A DNA stretch of 64,000 nt. Origin: Trichocoleus sp. FACHB-40 (GTDB taxonomy: Bacteria; Cyanobacteriota; Cyanobacteriia; Cyanobacteriales; FACHB-T130). The DNA lies in the NCBI RefSeq assembly GCF_014695915.1, contig NZ_JACJPF010000098.1:278508-342507 (forward strand), given 5' to 3'. The translations under genes and the position numbers were made by a program. The notes beneath the pieces were generated by a model. That model worked only from the letters and a program-made list of their open reading frames with translations, was not told where the DNA came from and made no database searches. The number at the start of each line of letters is the position of its first letter. The first letter of the stretch is position 1. This document shows, piece after piece, positions 18,285 through 27,024 of the stretch.

Positions 18285-21119
18285 TCATAATGGCAGCGTA
18301 ACGATAAACGTGCTACCTACTCCGACTTCACTGTGAAAAGTAACTTTCCCCCCATGTAAGTCTACACACTGTTTGACAATTGACAATCCTAATCCTGTAC
18401 CAGAAATATTCCTGACATTGCTACCCCGATGGAAGGAATCGAATAATTGTGCTTTGTCAGCTTCCGGAATACCAATGCCTTCATCTTTAATCCGGAAAAT
18501 TGCTTCTGTTTGTCCGCAGATTAAGTCAAAATAAACCTTGCCGCCTTGGGGTGAATACTTCATGGCATTCGAGAGCAAATTGTTCAGAATGTACCGCAGC
18601 AGTTTTTCATCTAGACAGGTGGTATTGCAGTCCCCTTCACAGAGGAAATCGTTAGCAAACAGTGTCTGAAAGACAATCGCATACTTATGAACAGCAGTGA
18701 GTTCCATTTCTTCCACCAGCTCCCGACAAAATTGTTCCAGATCCATTGGTGCTGGGTTAAACTCTAGTTTCCCGGCTTCTGCTTTCCCGATCAGCAGTAC
18801 GCCATCCAATAACTGAGTCATCTGATTGGTGGCTACTTCAATTCGATTAATATACATGCGTTTTTTCTCCTCAGTTGCAACTTGGCTGAACCTTTCGAGC
18901 AATTTGGCAGACATGAGGATGGTGGTTAGCGGGGTACGGAACTCATGGGATGCTGTGGTGATAAAGCGAGATTTCAGGTCGCCGAGTTGTCTTTCTTTTA
19001 AGAGTGCAGAACGAATTTCTTGTTCAGCGGTTTTGCGCTGAGTGATATCTTTGGCAATACCCACCATACGGTAAATTTCTCCAGCTTGGTTGCGAATCGG
19101 AAAACCACGATCCCAGATCCAGCGGATTGAGCCATCAGAACGCACCAGCCGATACTCGATGTTGTATTCTGTGTGAGAGTGTGTTGCCCAAGATGCGATC
19201 GCACTTTCCCTGTCTTCCGGATGAATTTTGTCTAACCAAGATTTAGGGTTCGCATACAAACTCTCGCGGCTACGTTCCCATATCTCCTCGTAAGCGGGAC
19301 TAACATAGATGATTTCGCTCACATCGGGGTTGCTCATCCAAAATACTTCTTGGATATTTTCCGCCATCTGACGGAACCGTTCCTCGCTTTCCCGCAAAGC
19401 TTCTTCCGTGCGTTTATGTTCTGCGATCGCGATCGCTAATTGTTGGTTCGTGTGCAACAATTCTCCTGTGCGGTCAGTGACTCGTTTTTCCAGGGTTTCG
19501 TTGGCGATACAGATTTCGCGAAATTTCTCCTTGAGCGCGATCGCCATCAACTTGAAATTTCGCGAAAGCAAGTCTATCTCTATCACTGAACTAAAAGACC
19601 AATTGATTTTTTCTTGTTCTAATAATTTATCCGGTAAATTGCTAGTAACATAAGCTAAATTGAGGAGCGGGCTAACTAATCGCCGGCTTATTTTCACTGC
19701 CAATAGCAGTGTTAACCCGGAAATTAGTACCATGATAGTAAGGTCTTTAATATAAAAATTTTGCAGATAACTGACATGTGGTGCGGCGGGTAACTCCACA
19801 ACTAAAGTCCAGGGTATGTTGCCGCTAATTAGAGTTTCCTGCACGAACAAAGATTTATACCAGCGTGTCAAAAGAGGCATATTTCCTTTGGCTGGTAGCC
19901 ACTGATAAATAGTATCCGCTTTAAACTGGATTTCCCCCCTGCTGGTGTGGTCAAAAACTTGCATTGGCAACCGATCTGACTTAGTGCTGGCAACGATATT
20001 TCCTTGCTTATCAACCAGCGTGACTTGAATATCTTTATGAGCAGTATGCAATTGAAGTAGTTGGCTGATGTGACTCAAATTTAGAGAACCATAAGCGAAG
20101 CCTTCAGCTACATCGCCTATCACCACTGGTACGCTCAACTCAAGATGGGGAATCAGCAAAATCGGATCGATATGTACATTAATCTTTGAGGGTTGCAAAG
20201 TAGCCTTCGTTTGTTGCACAAGTGATTGATTAAGGACACCTACACCTATCTTTGAATTTTGATATTGATTAGTTGTTGGGTAAGAGGTAATGATAGTTTT
20301 AGAGGGATTAACCACATACAAATTATCGAAATCCGGAAACATTCGCTTCATGATTTTTGTGCTTTGCTGTAGCATATCTGATGCTTCCATATCAGACTCA
20401 AGAGCAATCTTTCCTAGTTCACTAAGCCCATTCAGATATTGGTATTGCCAATGTTGAATATCAGAAGCTATGTGTGCCGAAGTGGATTTGAGTTCGACTT
20501 GAATATTATTATCAATATCTCTGTAGACACGCTGTCCATCCAAGACCATGAGCATCAGCGCTGGCAAAAATACAAATGCAACTAACAAGTTAAATAAAGT
20601 TTGTTGGAGAGATATTTTATTGTTGACAGTTGGACGACCTACCCATTTATGAATTGGTAAATAAGCGATGATCAAACTGGCAAATAAGGCGTTAAAAACA
20701 CCATTAACATAACTTTTAAGCACAATCAACAGTGTTTGAGTGGCATTTACGTGCATGATACCGAAATTAGTCAGCCACAAATAGGGCATACCAATCAGCA
20801 GCCAATAAATACCATCCAGCAGCACTATATTGTATTGCTTGCGGTGCCACAGCCAACCCACAAACATAGCTTCAAGAATCAAACTAATTGCAGCGTAGGG
20901 ATTATGCCAGAGTAGAATTGTGTAACTGCTAGAAATAATGGCTGCGAGCGTTCCCCATATGGTGCCAAAAAAGCGCACCACGAGCAAAACGGCAATGCTA
21001 CCGAACACACAATCTACCCCAAAAAAGAGAGGAACGCTGAAATAATTGCCTGCATATGCTGCTGCAATCAAAATAAAAAAAGCAATAATCGCTTTTTGCT
21101 TATGGTGAGATAGCGACAT
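18285..21119 (-). CDS. Membrane sensor histidine kinase with integral-membrane and Cache-type sensor regions
   Basis: A 944-aa kinase. About residues 1-190 contain several hydrophobic helices resembling a MASE-type membrane sensor. A further helix leads into an extracytoplasmic region (about 215-460) with the look of a double Cache domain, closed by another membrane helix (DLTIMVLISGLTLLL). A HAMP-like linker, coiled coil, one PAS_3-type domain (about 590-710), HisKA with ASHEFRTPL, and HATPase with NNLLSNAMKYSP and GTGLGLSIVK follow. There is no receiver. It lies 161 bases upstream of the KaiC-like gene on the same strand, and its kinase core is closely related to that of the kinase downstream of kaiC-like. 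The signal sensed is unknown. No strong ribosome site precedes the ATG. Confidence 0.88.
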   Translation of the reverse strand: MSLSHHKQKAIIAFFILIAAAYAGNYFSVPLFFGVDCVFGSIAVLLVVRFFGTIWGTLAAIISSSYTILLWHNPYAAISLILEAMFVGWLWHRKQYNIVLLDGIYWLLIGMPYLWLTNFGIMHVNATQTLLIVLKSYVNGVFNALFASLIIAYLPIHKWVGRPTVNNKISLQQTLFNLLVAFVFLPALMLMVLDGQRVYRDIDNNIQVELKSTSAHIASDIQHWQYQYLNGLSELGKIALESDMEASDMLQQSTKIMKRMFPDFDNLYVVNPSKTIITSYPTTNQYQNSKIGVGVLNQSLVQQTKATLQPSKINVHIDPILLIPHLELSVPVVIGDVAEGFAYGSLNLSHISQLLQLHTAHKDIQVTLVDKQGNIVASTKSDRLPMQVFDHTSRGEIQFKADTIYQWLPAKGNMPLLTRWYKSLFVQETLISGNIPWTLVVELPAAPHVSYLQNFYIKDLTIMVLISGLTLLLAVKISRRLVSPLLNLAYVTSNLPDKLLEQEKINWSFSSVIEIDLLSRNFKLMAIALKEKFREICIANETLEKRVTDRTGELLHTNQQLAIAIAEHKRTEEALRESEERFRQMAENIQEVFWMSNPDVSEIIYVSPAYEEIWERSRESLYANPKSWLDKIHPEDRESAIASWATHSHTEYNIEYRLVRSDGSIRWIWDRGFPIRNQAGEIYRMVGIAKDITQRKTAEQEIRSALLKERQLGDLKSRFITTASHEFRTPLTTILMSAKLLERFSQVATEEKKRMYINRIEVATNQMTQLLDGVLLIGKAEAGKLEFNPAPMDLEQFCRELVEEMELTAVHKYAIVFQTLFANDFLCEGDCNTTCLDEKLLRYILNNLLSNAMKYSPQGGKVYFDLICGQTEAIFRIKDEGIGIPEADKAQLFDSFHRGSNVRNISGTGLGLSIVKQCVDLHGGKVTFHSEVGVGSTFIVTLPL

Positions 21120-21539
21120 AAGTAATTAAAGTTTGTGAAGCTTTATGGGAGGTTAAATATATCTTTAAAACTGCCGACCTACTTTTGTTAGGTTAGGCTA
21201 TGACAGGGGCTTGAAACATTAGTAAATACACTGATGACGGAAGGAAATAGCGCTACGCACCTACGCTGATAGCGATCGCTTCCTCAAAAAGCCCTCAAGG
21301 ATCAACCCAGAAGGCACCTGTTCTCTTGGAACACCCGCATTACATGAAGGTGGATGAAGCACCGACCCGGCTGGGTAGACTATTTCGTTTTATACTTGCA
21401 GCATTTGATTTCCCCAAACTCGCTACAGGCTAGGATTTCGCAATCAAAAATCAAAAATCAAAAATGGTAATACCCCTAAATCCATTACAGTAAAAAAGAT
21501 AAGTAAAAACCGATCCTTAAGCTTATAGGGAAACTTGGA
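21120..21539. other. 420-bp spacer between divergent kinase and dxs genes
   Basis: Contains one HIP1 site near 21275 and a short tandem run of AATCAAA-type heptamers (about 21440-21466) 75 bases before dxs. The run resembles the short tandemly repeated sequences of cyanobacteria. Promoters for both genes should lie here, but none stands out. No ORF or RNA gene was seen. Confidence 0.5.
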
Positions 21540-23447
21540 ATGCACCTGAGTGAAATAACCCATCCTAACCAGTTGCACGGTCTATCAATTCGTCAACTCC
21601 AGCAAATTGCGCGTCAAATCCGGGAAAAGCATCTCCAAACCGTAGCCACCAGCGGTGGACATTTGGGGCCAGGATTGGGTGTCGTGGAACTTACATTAGG
21701 GCTGTATCAAACTCTCGACTTAGACCGAGATAAAGTAGTCTGGGATGTCGGACACCAAGCCTATCCGCACAAAATAATTACCGGGCGGTACGACAACTTC
21801 CACACCCTGCGGCAAAAAGACGGTATTGCCGGTTATCTCAAGCGATGTGAAAGTAAATTCGATCACTTCGGTGCAGGTCACGCTTCGACCAGTATCTCAG
21901 CTGCCTTGGGCATGGCTGTAGCGCGAGACCTGAAAGGCGATAACTTCAAAGTCGTTGCCGTGATTGGCGATGGCGCACTTACTGGCGGTATGGCATTAGA
22001 AGCGATTAACCATGCCGGACATTTGCCGAAAACTAATTTGCTGGTAGTGCTGAATGATAACGAGATGTCAATTTCGCCCAATGTGGGCGCAATTCCCCGC
22101 TATCTCAACAAAATGCGCCTCAGCCCGCCGATGCAATTCCTCACAGACAACTTAGAGGAACAATTCAAACATATTCCCTTTGTCGGCGAATCCCTCTCCC
22201 CAGAACTGGAAAGGGTGAAAGAAGGAATGAAGCGGCTGGCAGTTCCCAAAGTAGGGGCAGTGTTTGAAGAACTTGGCTTTACCTACATGGGGCCAGTGGA
22301 TGGTCATAACCTGGAGGAACTGATTGCCACCTTCAAGCAGGCACACAAAATGCCAGGGCCAGTGCTGGTTCATGTGGCAACCGTGAAAGGTAAAGGGTAC
22401 GAAATAGCCGAGAAAGACCAAGTAGGCTACCACGCCCAAAGCCCTTTTAACCTTGCCACTGGCAAAGCTATCCCCTCCAGCAAACCAAAGCCTCCCGCCT
22501 ACTCGAAAGTTTTTACCCACACGCTGGTGAAACTTGCCGAAAACAACCCGAAAATTGTTGGCATTACAGCGGCAATGGCAACAGGAACAGGTTTAGACAA
22601 ACTCGCCAGCAAACTGCCCCAGCAATACATCGATGTTGGCATTGCGGAACAACACGCCGTCACCTTAGCGGCAGGAATGGCTTGCGAAGGGATGCGCCCT
22701 GTTGCTGCGATTTACTCAACCTTCCTGCAACGCGGCTACGACCAGATTGTTCACGATGTCTGCATTCAAAACCTGCCTGTCTTCTTCTGCCTCGACCGGG
22801 CAGGAATTGTCGGCGCTGATGGCCCCACCCACCAGGGGATGTATGACATCGCCTATCTGCGCTGCCTTCCCAACATAGTGTTGATGGCACCCAAAGATGA
22901 GGCAGAGTTGCAGCAAATGGTGGTGACGGGAGTAAATTATACCGATGGCCCGATTGCGATGCGCTATCCTCGCGGCAACGGCTACGGCGTTCCCTTGATG
23001 GAAGAAGGTTGGGAAGCTTTGCCCATCGGTAAGGGAGAAATTTTGCGGCAAGGGGATGATGTGCTGATGGTAGGCTATGGTTCAATGGTTTACCCAACCA
23101 TGCAGGTAGCTCAAATTTTGAGCGAACATGGGATAGAAGCCACTGTGATCAATGCCCGTTTTGCTAAGCCTCTTGATACTGAGTTAATTTTGCCCCTTGC
23201 CAAGCAAATTGGTCGGGTTGTGACGCTGGAAGAAGGCTGCTTGATGGGCGGCTTTGGGAGCGCGATCGCGGAATCTCTCCTAGATAATAATGTCGTAGTG
23301 CCTGTGATGCGAATTGGCGTACCCGATGTCTTAGTAGACCACGCCACCCCAGATCAGTCTATGGCAGAATTGGGATTGACACCGCCGCAAATTGCCGAAA
23401 AAGTACGAAAATCTTTTAGTCCTCAACTGTCAGCAGTTGGCGGTTAA
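21540..23447 (+). CDS. dxs: 1-deoxy-D-xylulose-5-phosphate synthase
   Basis: Thiamine-diphosphate enzyme that joins pyruvate and glyceraldehyde 3-phosphate to DXP, the entry to the MEP pathway for isoprenoids (carotenoids, the phytyl tail of chlorophyll, quinones). The 635-aa length is normal. Seen: HQAYPHKI in the N-terminal domain, the thiamine motif starting [11 protein letters not shown] and closing at VLNDNEMSI, the transketolase-like middle domain with [11 protein letters not shown] and [15 protein letters not shown], and the C-terminal transketolase domain. Starts [15 protein letters not shown] with a GGAAACTTGGA region just upstream. mtnA follows after a 127-base repeat-containing gap. 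Confidence 0.97.
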   Translation: MHLSEITHPNQLHGLSIRQLQQIARQIREKHLQTVATSGGHLGPGLGVVELTLGLYQTLDLDRDKVVWDVGHQAYPHKIITGRYDNFHTLRQKDGIAGYLKRCESKFDHFGAGHASTSISAALGMAVARDLKGDNFKVVAVIGDGALTGGMALEAINHAGHLPKTNLLVVLNDNEMSISPNVGAIPRYLNKMRLSPPMQFLTDNLEEQFKHIPFVGESLSPELERVKEGMKRLAVPKVGAVFEELGFTYMGPVDGHNLEELIATFKQAHKMPGPVLVHVATVKGKGYEIAEKDQVGYHAQSPFNLATGKAIPSSKPKPPAYSKVFTHTLVKLAENNPKIVGITAAMATGTGLDKLASKLPQQYIDVGIAEQHAVTLAAGMACEGMRPVAAIYSTFLQRGYDQIVHDVCIQNLPVFFCLDRAGIVGADGPTHQGMYDIAYLRCLPNIVLMAPKDEAELQQMVVTGVNYTDGPIAMRYPRGNGYGVPLMEEGWEALPIGKGEILRQGDDVLMVGYGSMVYPTMQVAQILSEHGIEATVINARFAKPLDTELILPLAKQIGRVVTLEEGCLMGGFGSAIAESLLDNNVVVPVMRIGVPDVLVDHATPDQSMAELGLTPPQIAEKVRKSFSPQLSAVGG

Positions 23448-23456
23448 AAAGGTTTC

Positions 23457-23535
23457 TTAACGCAAAGGGAAGCGCAGAGTAAGGCAAAGATTCTTGACGT
23501 AGCTTTGCGATTACCTCAGTGACCCTTTGCGTTAA
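23457..23535. repeat. Inverted repeat element between dxs and mtnA
   Basis: A 13-bp perfect inverted repeat (ttaacgcaaaggg, 23457-23469, and its complement at 23523-23535) encloses 53 bases containing a further gcaaag/ctttgc pair. The AACGCAAAGG core recurs in the hairpin at 55269-55338, so it is a dispersed family. It may end dxs transcription. Confidence 0.55.
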
Positions 23536-23574
23536 AATTTTGATTTTGCATCCCACACTAACTACCCAACTGAT

Positions 23575-24633
23575 ATGTCTATTACCAACCAAGTTTATCC
23601 GGTTATTTGGAACCAAGACCGCGTTTTATTAATCGACCAAAATCGCCTTCCCAACGAGTACACATTTGTGGAAATTACCTGCTCTGAGGATATGGGGCAG
23701 GCGATTAAAACTATGATTGTCAGAGGCGCACCTGCAATTGGTGTTGCTGCTGCTTATGGAATGTATTTGGGAGCAACGGAAATTCAAACCGAAAACCGGG
23801 ATGAGTTTTTGACTAAGTTAGAGCAAATTGCTCAGATGTTGCGTCAAACTCGTCCAACTGCGGTTAATTTATTTTGGGCGATCGCGCGAATGATGAGAAC
23901 CGCCTACGAGTCCATAGGAACCGTAGCAGAAATCAAAGCCATTTTACTAAAAACTGCTCAGACGATTAATTCCGAAGACTTGCAAACCTGTCAGGCAATT
24001 GGCGACAACGGTTTAAAAGTTTTACCCTCCAACCCTGATAAACTAACTATTCTTACCCATTGCAACGCCGGAGCATTGGCAACCGCAGGTTATGGCACGG
24101 CATTGGGCGTGGTGCGTTCTGCATGGCGCGAGGGGCGTTTGATGCGAGTCTTTGCCGATGAAACCCGCCCTCGTTTACAGGGTGCCAAACTCACCGCCTG
24201 GGAATGCGTCCAAGAAGGCATCCCCGTCACTGTCATTACTGATAGTATGGCGGCGCATTGTATGAAACAAGGTTTAATTCATGCTGTCGTCGTCGGTGCT
24301 GACAGAATTGCCGCTAATGGTGATGCGGCTAATAAAATTGGCACCTACAGTTTGGCATTGGTGGCTAAAGCTCACAACGTTCCTTTCTTTGTAGCAGCAC
24401 CTCTTTCAACGATTGATTTTGAGTTATCTTCTGGCGAGGAAATCCCTATAGAGGAGCGCGATCCGGTTGAGATTTATAAAGTTGGGGATACCATTCTCAC
24501 CCCCGCAGGCGTAGAGTTTTATAATCCCGCTTTTGATGTCACTCCTGCTGAATTAATTTCGGCAATTATTACAGAACATGGTGCAGTTGCCCCCGCTGAG
24601 TTAAAACATTTTCGGGAAAAGCAATTGGTTTAG
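23575..24633 (+). CDS. mtnA: S-methyl-5-thioribose-1-phosphate isomerase
   Basis: Converts methylthioribose 1-phosphate to methylthioribulose 1-phosphate in the methionine salvage pathway. The 352-aa protein belongs to the eIF2B-alpha-like isomerase family. Visible motifs are [38 protein letters not shown] (catalytic Cys region) and [18 protein letters not shown] (catalytic Asp region). Length is typical. The ATG at 23575 ([10 protein letters not shown]) is the family start. Other methionine salvage genes are not adjacent. Confidence 0.95.
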   Translation: MSITNQVYPVIWNQDRVLLIDQNRLPNEYTFVEITCSEDMGQAIKTMIVRGAPAIGVAAAYGMYLGATEIQTENRDEFLTKLEQIAQMLRQTRPTAVNLFWAIARMMRTAYESIGTVAEIKAILLKTAQTINSEDLQTCQAIGDNGLKVLPSNPDKLTILTHCNAGALATAGYGTALGVVRSAWREGRLMRVFADETRPRLQGAKLTAWECVQEGIPVTVITDSMAAHCMKQGLIHAVVVGADRIAANGDAANKIGTYSLALVAKAHNVPFFVAAPLSTIDFELSSGEEIPIEERDPVEIYKVGDTILTPAGVEFYNPAFDVTPAELISAIITEHGAVAPAELKHFREKQLV

Positions 24634-24661
24634 AAAAAAGTTAGGAATTATGAGTGATATT

Positions 24662-24775
24662 TAATCCGATTACGCATAATTAAAAGTCACCCTACCCCGT
24701 TCTTGGCCTGTCGAAAGCAGCCACCTGAGTTTGGGGATGGGGTTCTTTTATTATGGGCAATTAGACGGATTTGAT
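24662..24775. repeat. Large imperfect palindrome after mtnA
   Basis: The outer arms, taatccgattacgcataatt near 24662 and the approximate complement ending near 24775, can pair with mismatches. An inner arm pair (accctacccc near 24689, ggggatggggt near 24733) follows and is succeeded by ttctttta. It may act as the mtnA terminator and looks like a degraded mobile palindrome. Confidence 0.4.
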
Positions 24776-24843
24776 ATGAAAAGTTGTAGGTTAGCTTTTA
24801 TCGCTCAACTCAACAAAGGGATAAAACGTTTGGGTAACACTAA

Positions 24844-24986
24844 ACCTCTTGCATAAATGCCTTGAACTAAAGTTCAGGCTTAAAGCTAAAACCCGTTAAA
24901 ACGGGTTGAAAATCTTTGCCAGTTAGCTTTAGCTAACTTTCGCTTTCAGCCCGAAATTTATTGCAGGGCTGACTTTTGCAAGAGGT
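24844..24986. repeat. 143-bp palindromic (MITE-like) element
   Basis: The ends form a 10-bp perfect inverted repeat (acctcttgca, 24844-24853, with 24977-24986). Inside lie two perfect hairpins: aacccgtt/aacgggtt (24890-24907) and agttagct/agctaact (24921-24938). An aacctattaaaacgggtt sequence close to the first hairpin recurs at 25142-25160. No ORF is present. Confidence 0.6.
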
Positions 24987-25010
24987 CTACTCACCTCAAC
25001 CCAACTTCTA

Positions 25011-25115
25011 CTATAGCAATCCTATTTAAGTTGTGAACGAGTATTCGCTCTGGTGTAGGGAAACGGCAGTGCCGTTTCCCTACAGGGTTTCACGAATCAT
25101 TTAGGATTGCTATAG
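25011..25115. repeat. 105-bp MITE-like element, copy 3 (most complete)
   Basis: 13-bp perfect terminal inverted repeats (ctatagcaatcct at 25011-25023, complement at 25103-25115) flank a central 13-bp perfect hairpin (25055-25067 with 25071-25083). The outer sequences aaatgattcgtga and aacttaaataggattgctatag are shared with the elements at 1189-1276 and 2401-2490, while the central hairpin differs. Confidence 0.7.
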
Positions 25116-25213
25116 ACTTATCAATTCCTTAGTAAATGTTTTAACCTATTAAAACGGGTTAAAGTTTTAAGCCGGAAACTTATTTCAAGGCAATGAATGC
25201 TGACCGTTCAAAA

Positions 25214-26224
25214 TTACACTTCTGCTAAAAGTTTATTAATTTGACTTTGCATTTTTTCTTGTAATAGTTGTGCTTGTCGATAAGCAACTGTTCTCCCTTC
25301 TCTTACGGAAGCTTCTGGTTCTGGAGTATCTTCTATTGACCAAGTTTTATACATAGGTTGAACATAATAACGCAACTTGGTTCTCATCGCCCAAACGCCC
25401 ATTGATGGGAAGAGAATGAAGGCAAACATTAAAAAAGAAATAGGCAAGAAAGGTAGGTAGAAAACTCTGGCTAACCTTTTAAGATTAACAGCCCAAGGAT
25501 GTAAAGATTCATTACCAATACAAACAACTGGCAGAACTGGAATTTGGTAGCGATCGCTCAATCTAATAAAACTGGGATGAAACGTTTCTAGCTGATAGCG
25601 CTTTCGCCAACCTTTCCCAGGCCCGCGCAAACCCTCCGGCGCATAAAGTAAAATTGTGTTCTGGGCAATTGCCGCTTCAAAATCATCAGCTTGGGCTTTT
25701 ACACCACCTAGAACGTTTGACCATCCGGGAGGTAGCCACCAAATCACCCAAGGATGCTCAAATAAGGATATACCCGCAAGCGATCGCATACTCCATCCCC
25801 GTGTCTGACTCAAGAGCGTACCTAATACTAGGATGTCCCAAGGGAAGGACATCCCAGCATGGTTCATCGCTACAATTAATGGGCCTGTCTGAGGCAAATT
25901 CTTTAGTTCTTGTAGCTCTCCTTGAAAATAGTATTTCACAATAGGAGCGAGAACTTCATCTCGAAAAGCTTGCTGATAGTTTGGGTCGAACTGCCCTTTT
26001 TCAAAGCGCGGAGAACGACAACCAAGACGTAACCAACGAATCAGCAACGCTAGATAAAATCCCCCAGGAATCAGAAATAATCCATACTCCAACCAATTCC
26101 AACCATCAGGATCTACATGATAGTGTTGCCAGTGACGGTTGAATAAAATCAGCCAGCCTGGAGGATACCACAGACAAAACCAATCGAACCAATTCCATCG
26201 ATAATCTTGAGAACACTTAGCCAT
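25214..26224 (-). CDS. PlsC-like lysophospholipid/glycerolipid acyltransferase
   Basis: A 336-aa protein with an N-terminal aromatic-rich segment and one or two hydrophobic helices (YGLFLIPGGFYLALLI), then a glycerolipid acyltransferase domain. The substrate-binding PEG-x-R block is clear (YAPEGLRGPGKG). The catalytic block reads NHAGMSFPWD: His and Asp are separated by seven residues rather than the usual four (HX4D). A second hydrophobic stretch (FYLPFLPISFLMFAFILFP) is near the C-terminus. Likely role is acyl transfer in membrane lipid or storage lipid synthesis; the exact acceptor is unknown. It is monocistronic, with repeats on its 3' side. Confidence 0.75.
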   Translation of the reverse strand: MAKCSQDYRWNWFDWFCLWYPPGWLILFNRHWQHYHVDPDGWNWLEYGLFLIPGGFYLALLIRWLRLGCRSPRFEKGQFDPNYQQAFRDEVLAPIVKYYFQGELQELKNLPQTGPLIVAMNHAGMSFPWDILVLGTLLSQTRGWSMRSLAGISLFEHPWVIWWLPPGWSNVLGGVKAQADDFEAAIAQNTILLYAPEGLRGPGKGWRKRYQLETFHPSFIRLSDRYQIPVLPVVCIGNESLHPWAVNLKRLARVFYLPFLPISFLMFAFILFPSMGVWAMRTKLRYYVQPMYKTWSIEDTPEPEASVREGRTVAYRQAQLLQEKMQSQINKLLAEV

Positions 26225-27024
26225 GCCATCCTCAATCTTGACCTTTTCGACATACAGCAGCGAGTCATGCTCTTAGCAAGTATACGTCTGTTGAGAAGAT
26301 TCGCTATTCAACCAATCTCTGTTTTCTATATTTTTGCAAAACTAATCTGATTCCAGACAGTAAATCGACAAAAAGTTGAAAACCTTTTACACAACAGGTA
26401 ATTCTAAGAATAAACAAATTTAGACTATAGATAGGCTTAGAGTAAATGTACACTTGGCAGGAATTTTTCACTATGTCTGTAGAAGCTTGACAAGGAAAGC
26501 TATCGCTAGCGCCAATAGGCGACGAAATCGCTGACAAAATATTTTTAAAAGCTCAATCCAGCTTACAGCTGTGCTAGAACCATGTTAGCGATAAGTTTGG
26601 TAAATACGGATACCAAACCAAATTTCCAGCGACTAACACATTCGGCTTATCGGCAAATAGCCATTCCCAATGCTGTTAGATAACTACAATCTAGCGAAAT
26701 TGCTTAGTGTTATCTTACATGGGTTTTCCGTCAGCGTCGGGGTAGGTTAGCTCTGGCTCAACGTAACTTTGTATTTAAGATATTACTGTCGCCGCAGTGA
26801 GGAGATATTTATTTACTGAGTTTCTTCCCTTGGGGGGATGTTTTTCTATAAAAAAGTAACTTTAATTTGCCAAATATATTAAGCGATCGCTACTTTACCT
26901 GATCAACATTATTGCCAAATATAACGAAATAATAATTCTTCCGGAAGCGCAAGCAACCATAAAGGAGAGCGCATTTTACAACATCATTATTTTGTACCCT
27001 TAAATTTAGTACAAGGATAAAAAC
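26225..27024. other. 800-bp gene-free region between divergent acyltransferase and patatin genes
   Basis: AT-rich, with one HIP1 site near 26882. A 77-codon minus-strand frame at 26304-26537 has no recognisable content and is not called. A weak hairpin (tttggta/taccaaa) lies near 26600. An AGGA ribosome site precedes the patatin gene. No RNA gene or repeat family was recognised; it may be decayed sequence plus promoters. Confidence 0.5.

Noticed and set aside
22660..23097. 145- and 111-codon minus-strand frames inside dxs
   Set aside because: Opposite-strand shadows of a conserved enzyme gene; sequences look non-protein-like.
26304..26537. 77-codon minus-strand frame in the 800-bp spacer
   Set aside because: No ribosome site, no domain, low-complexity composition.
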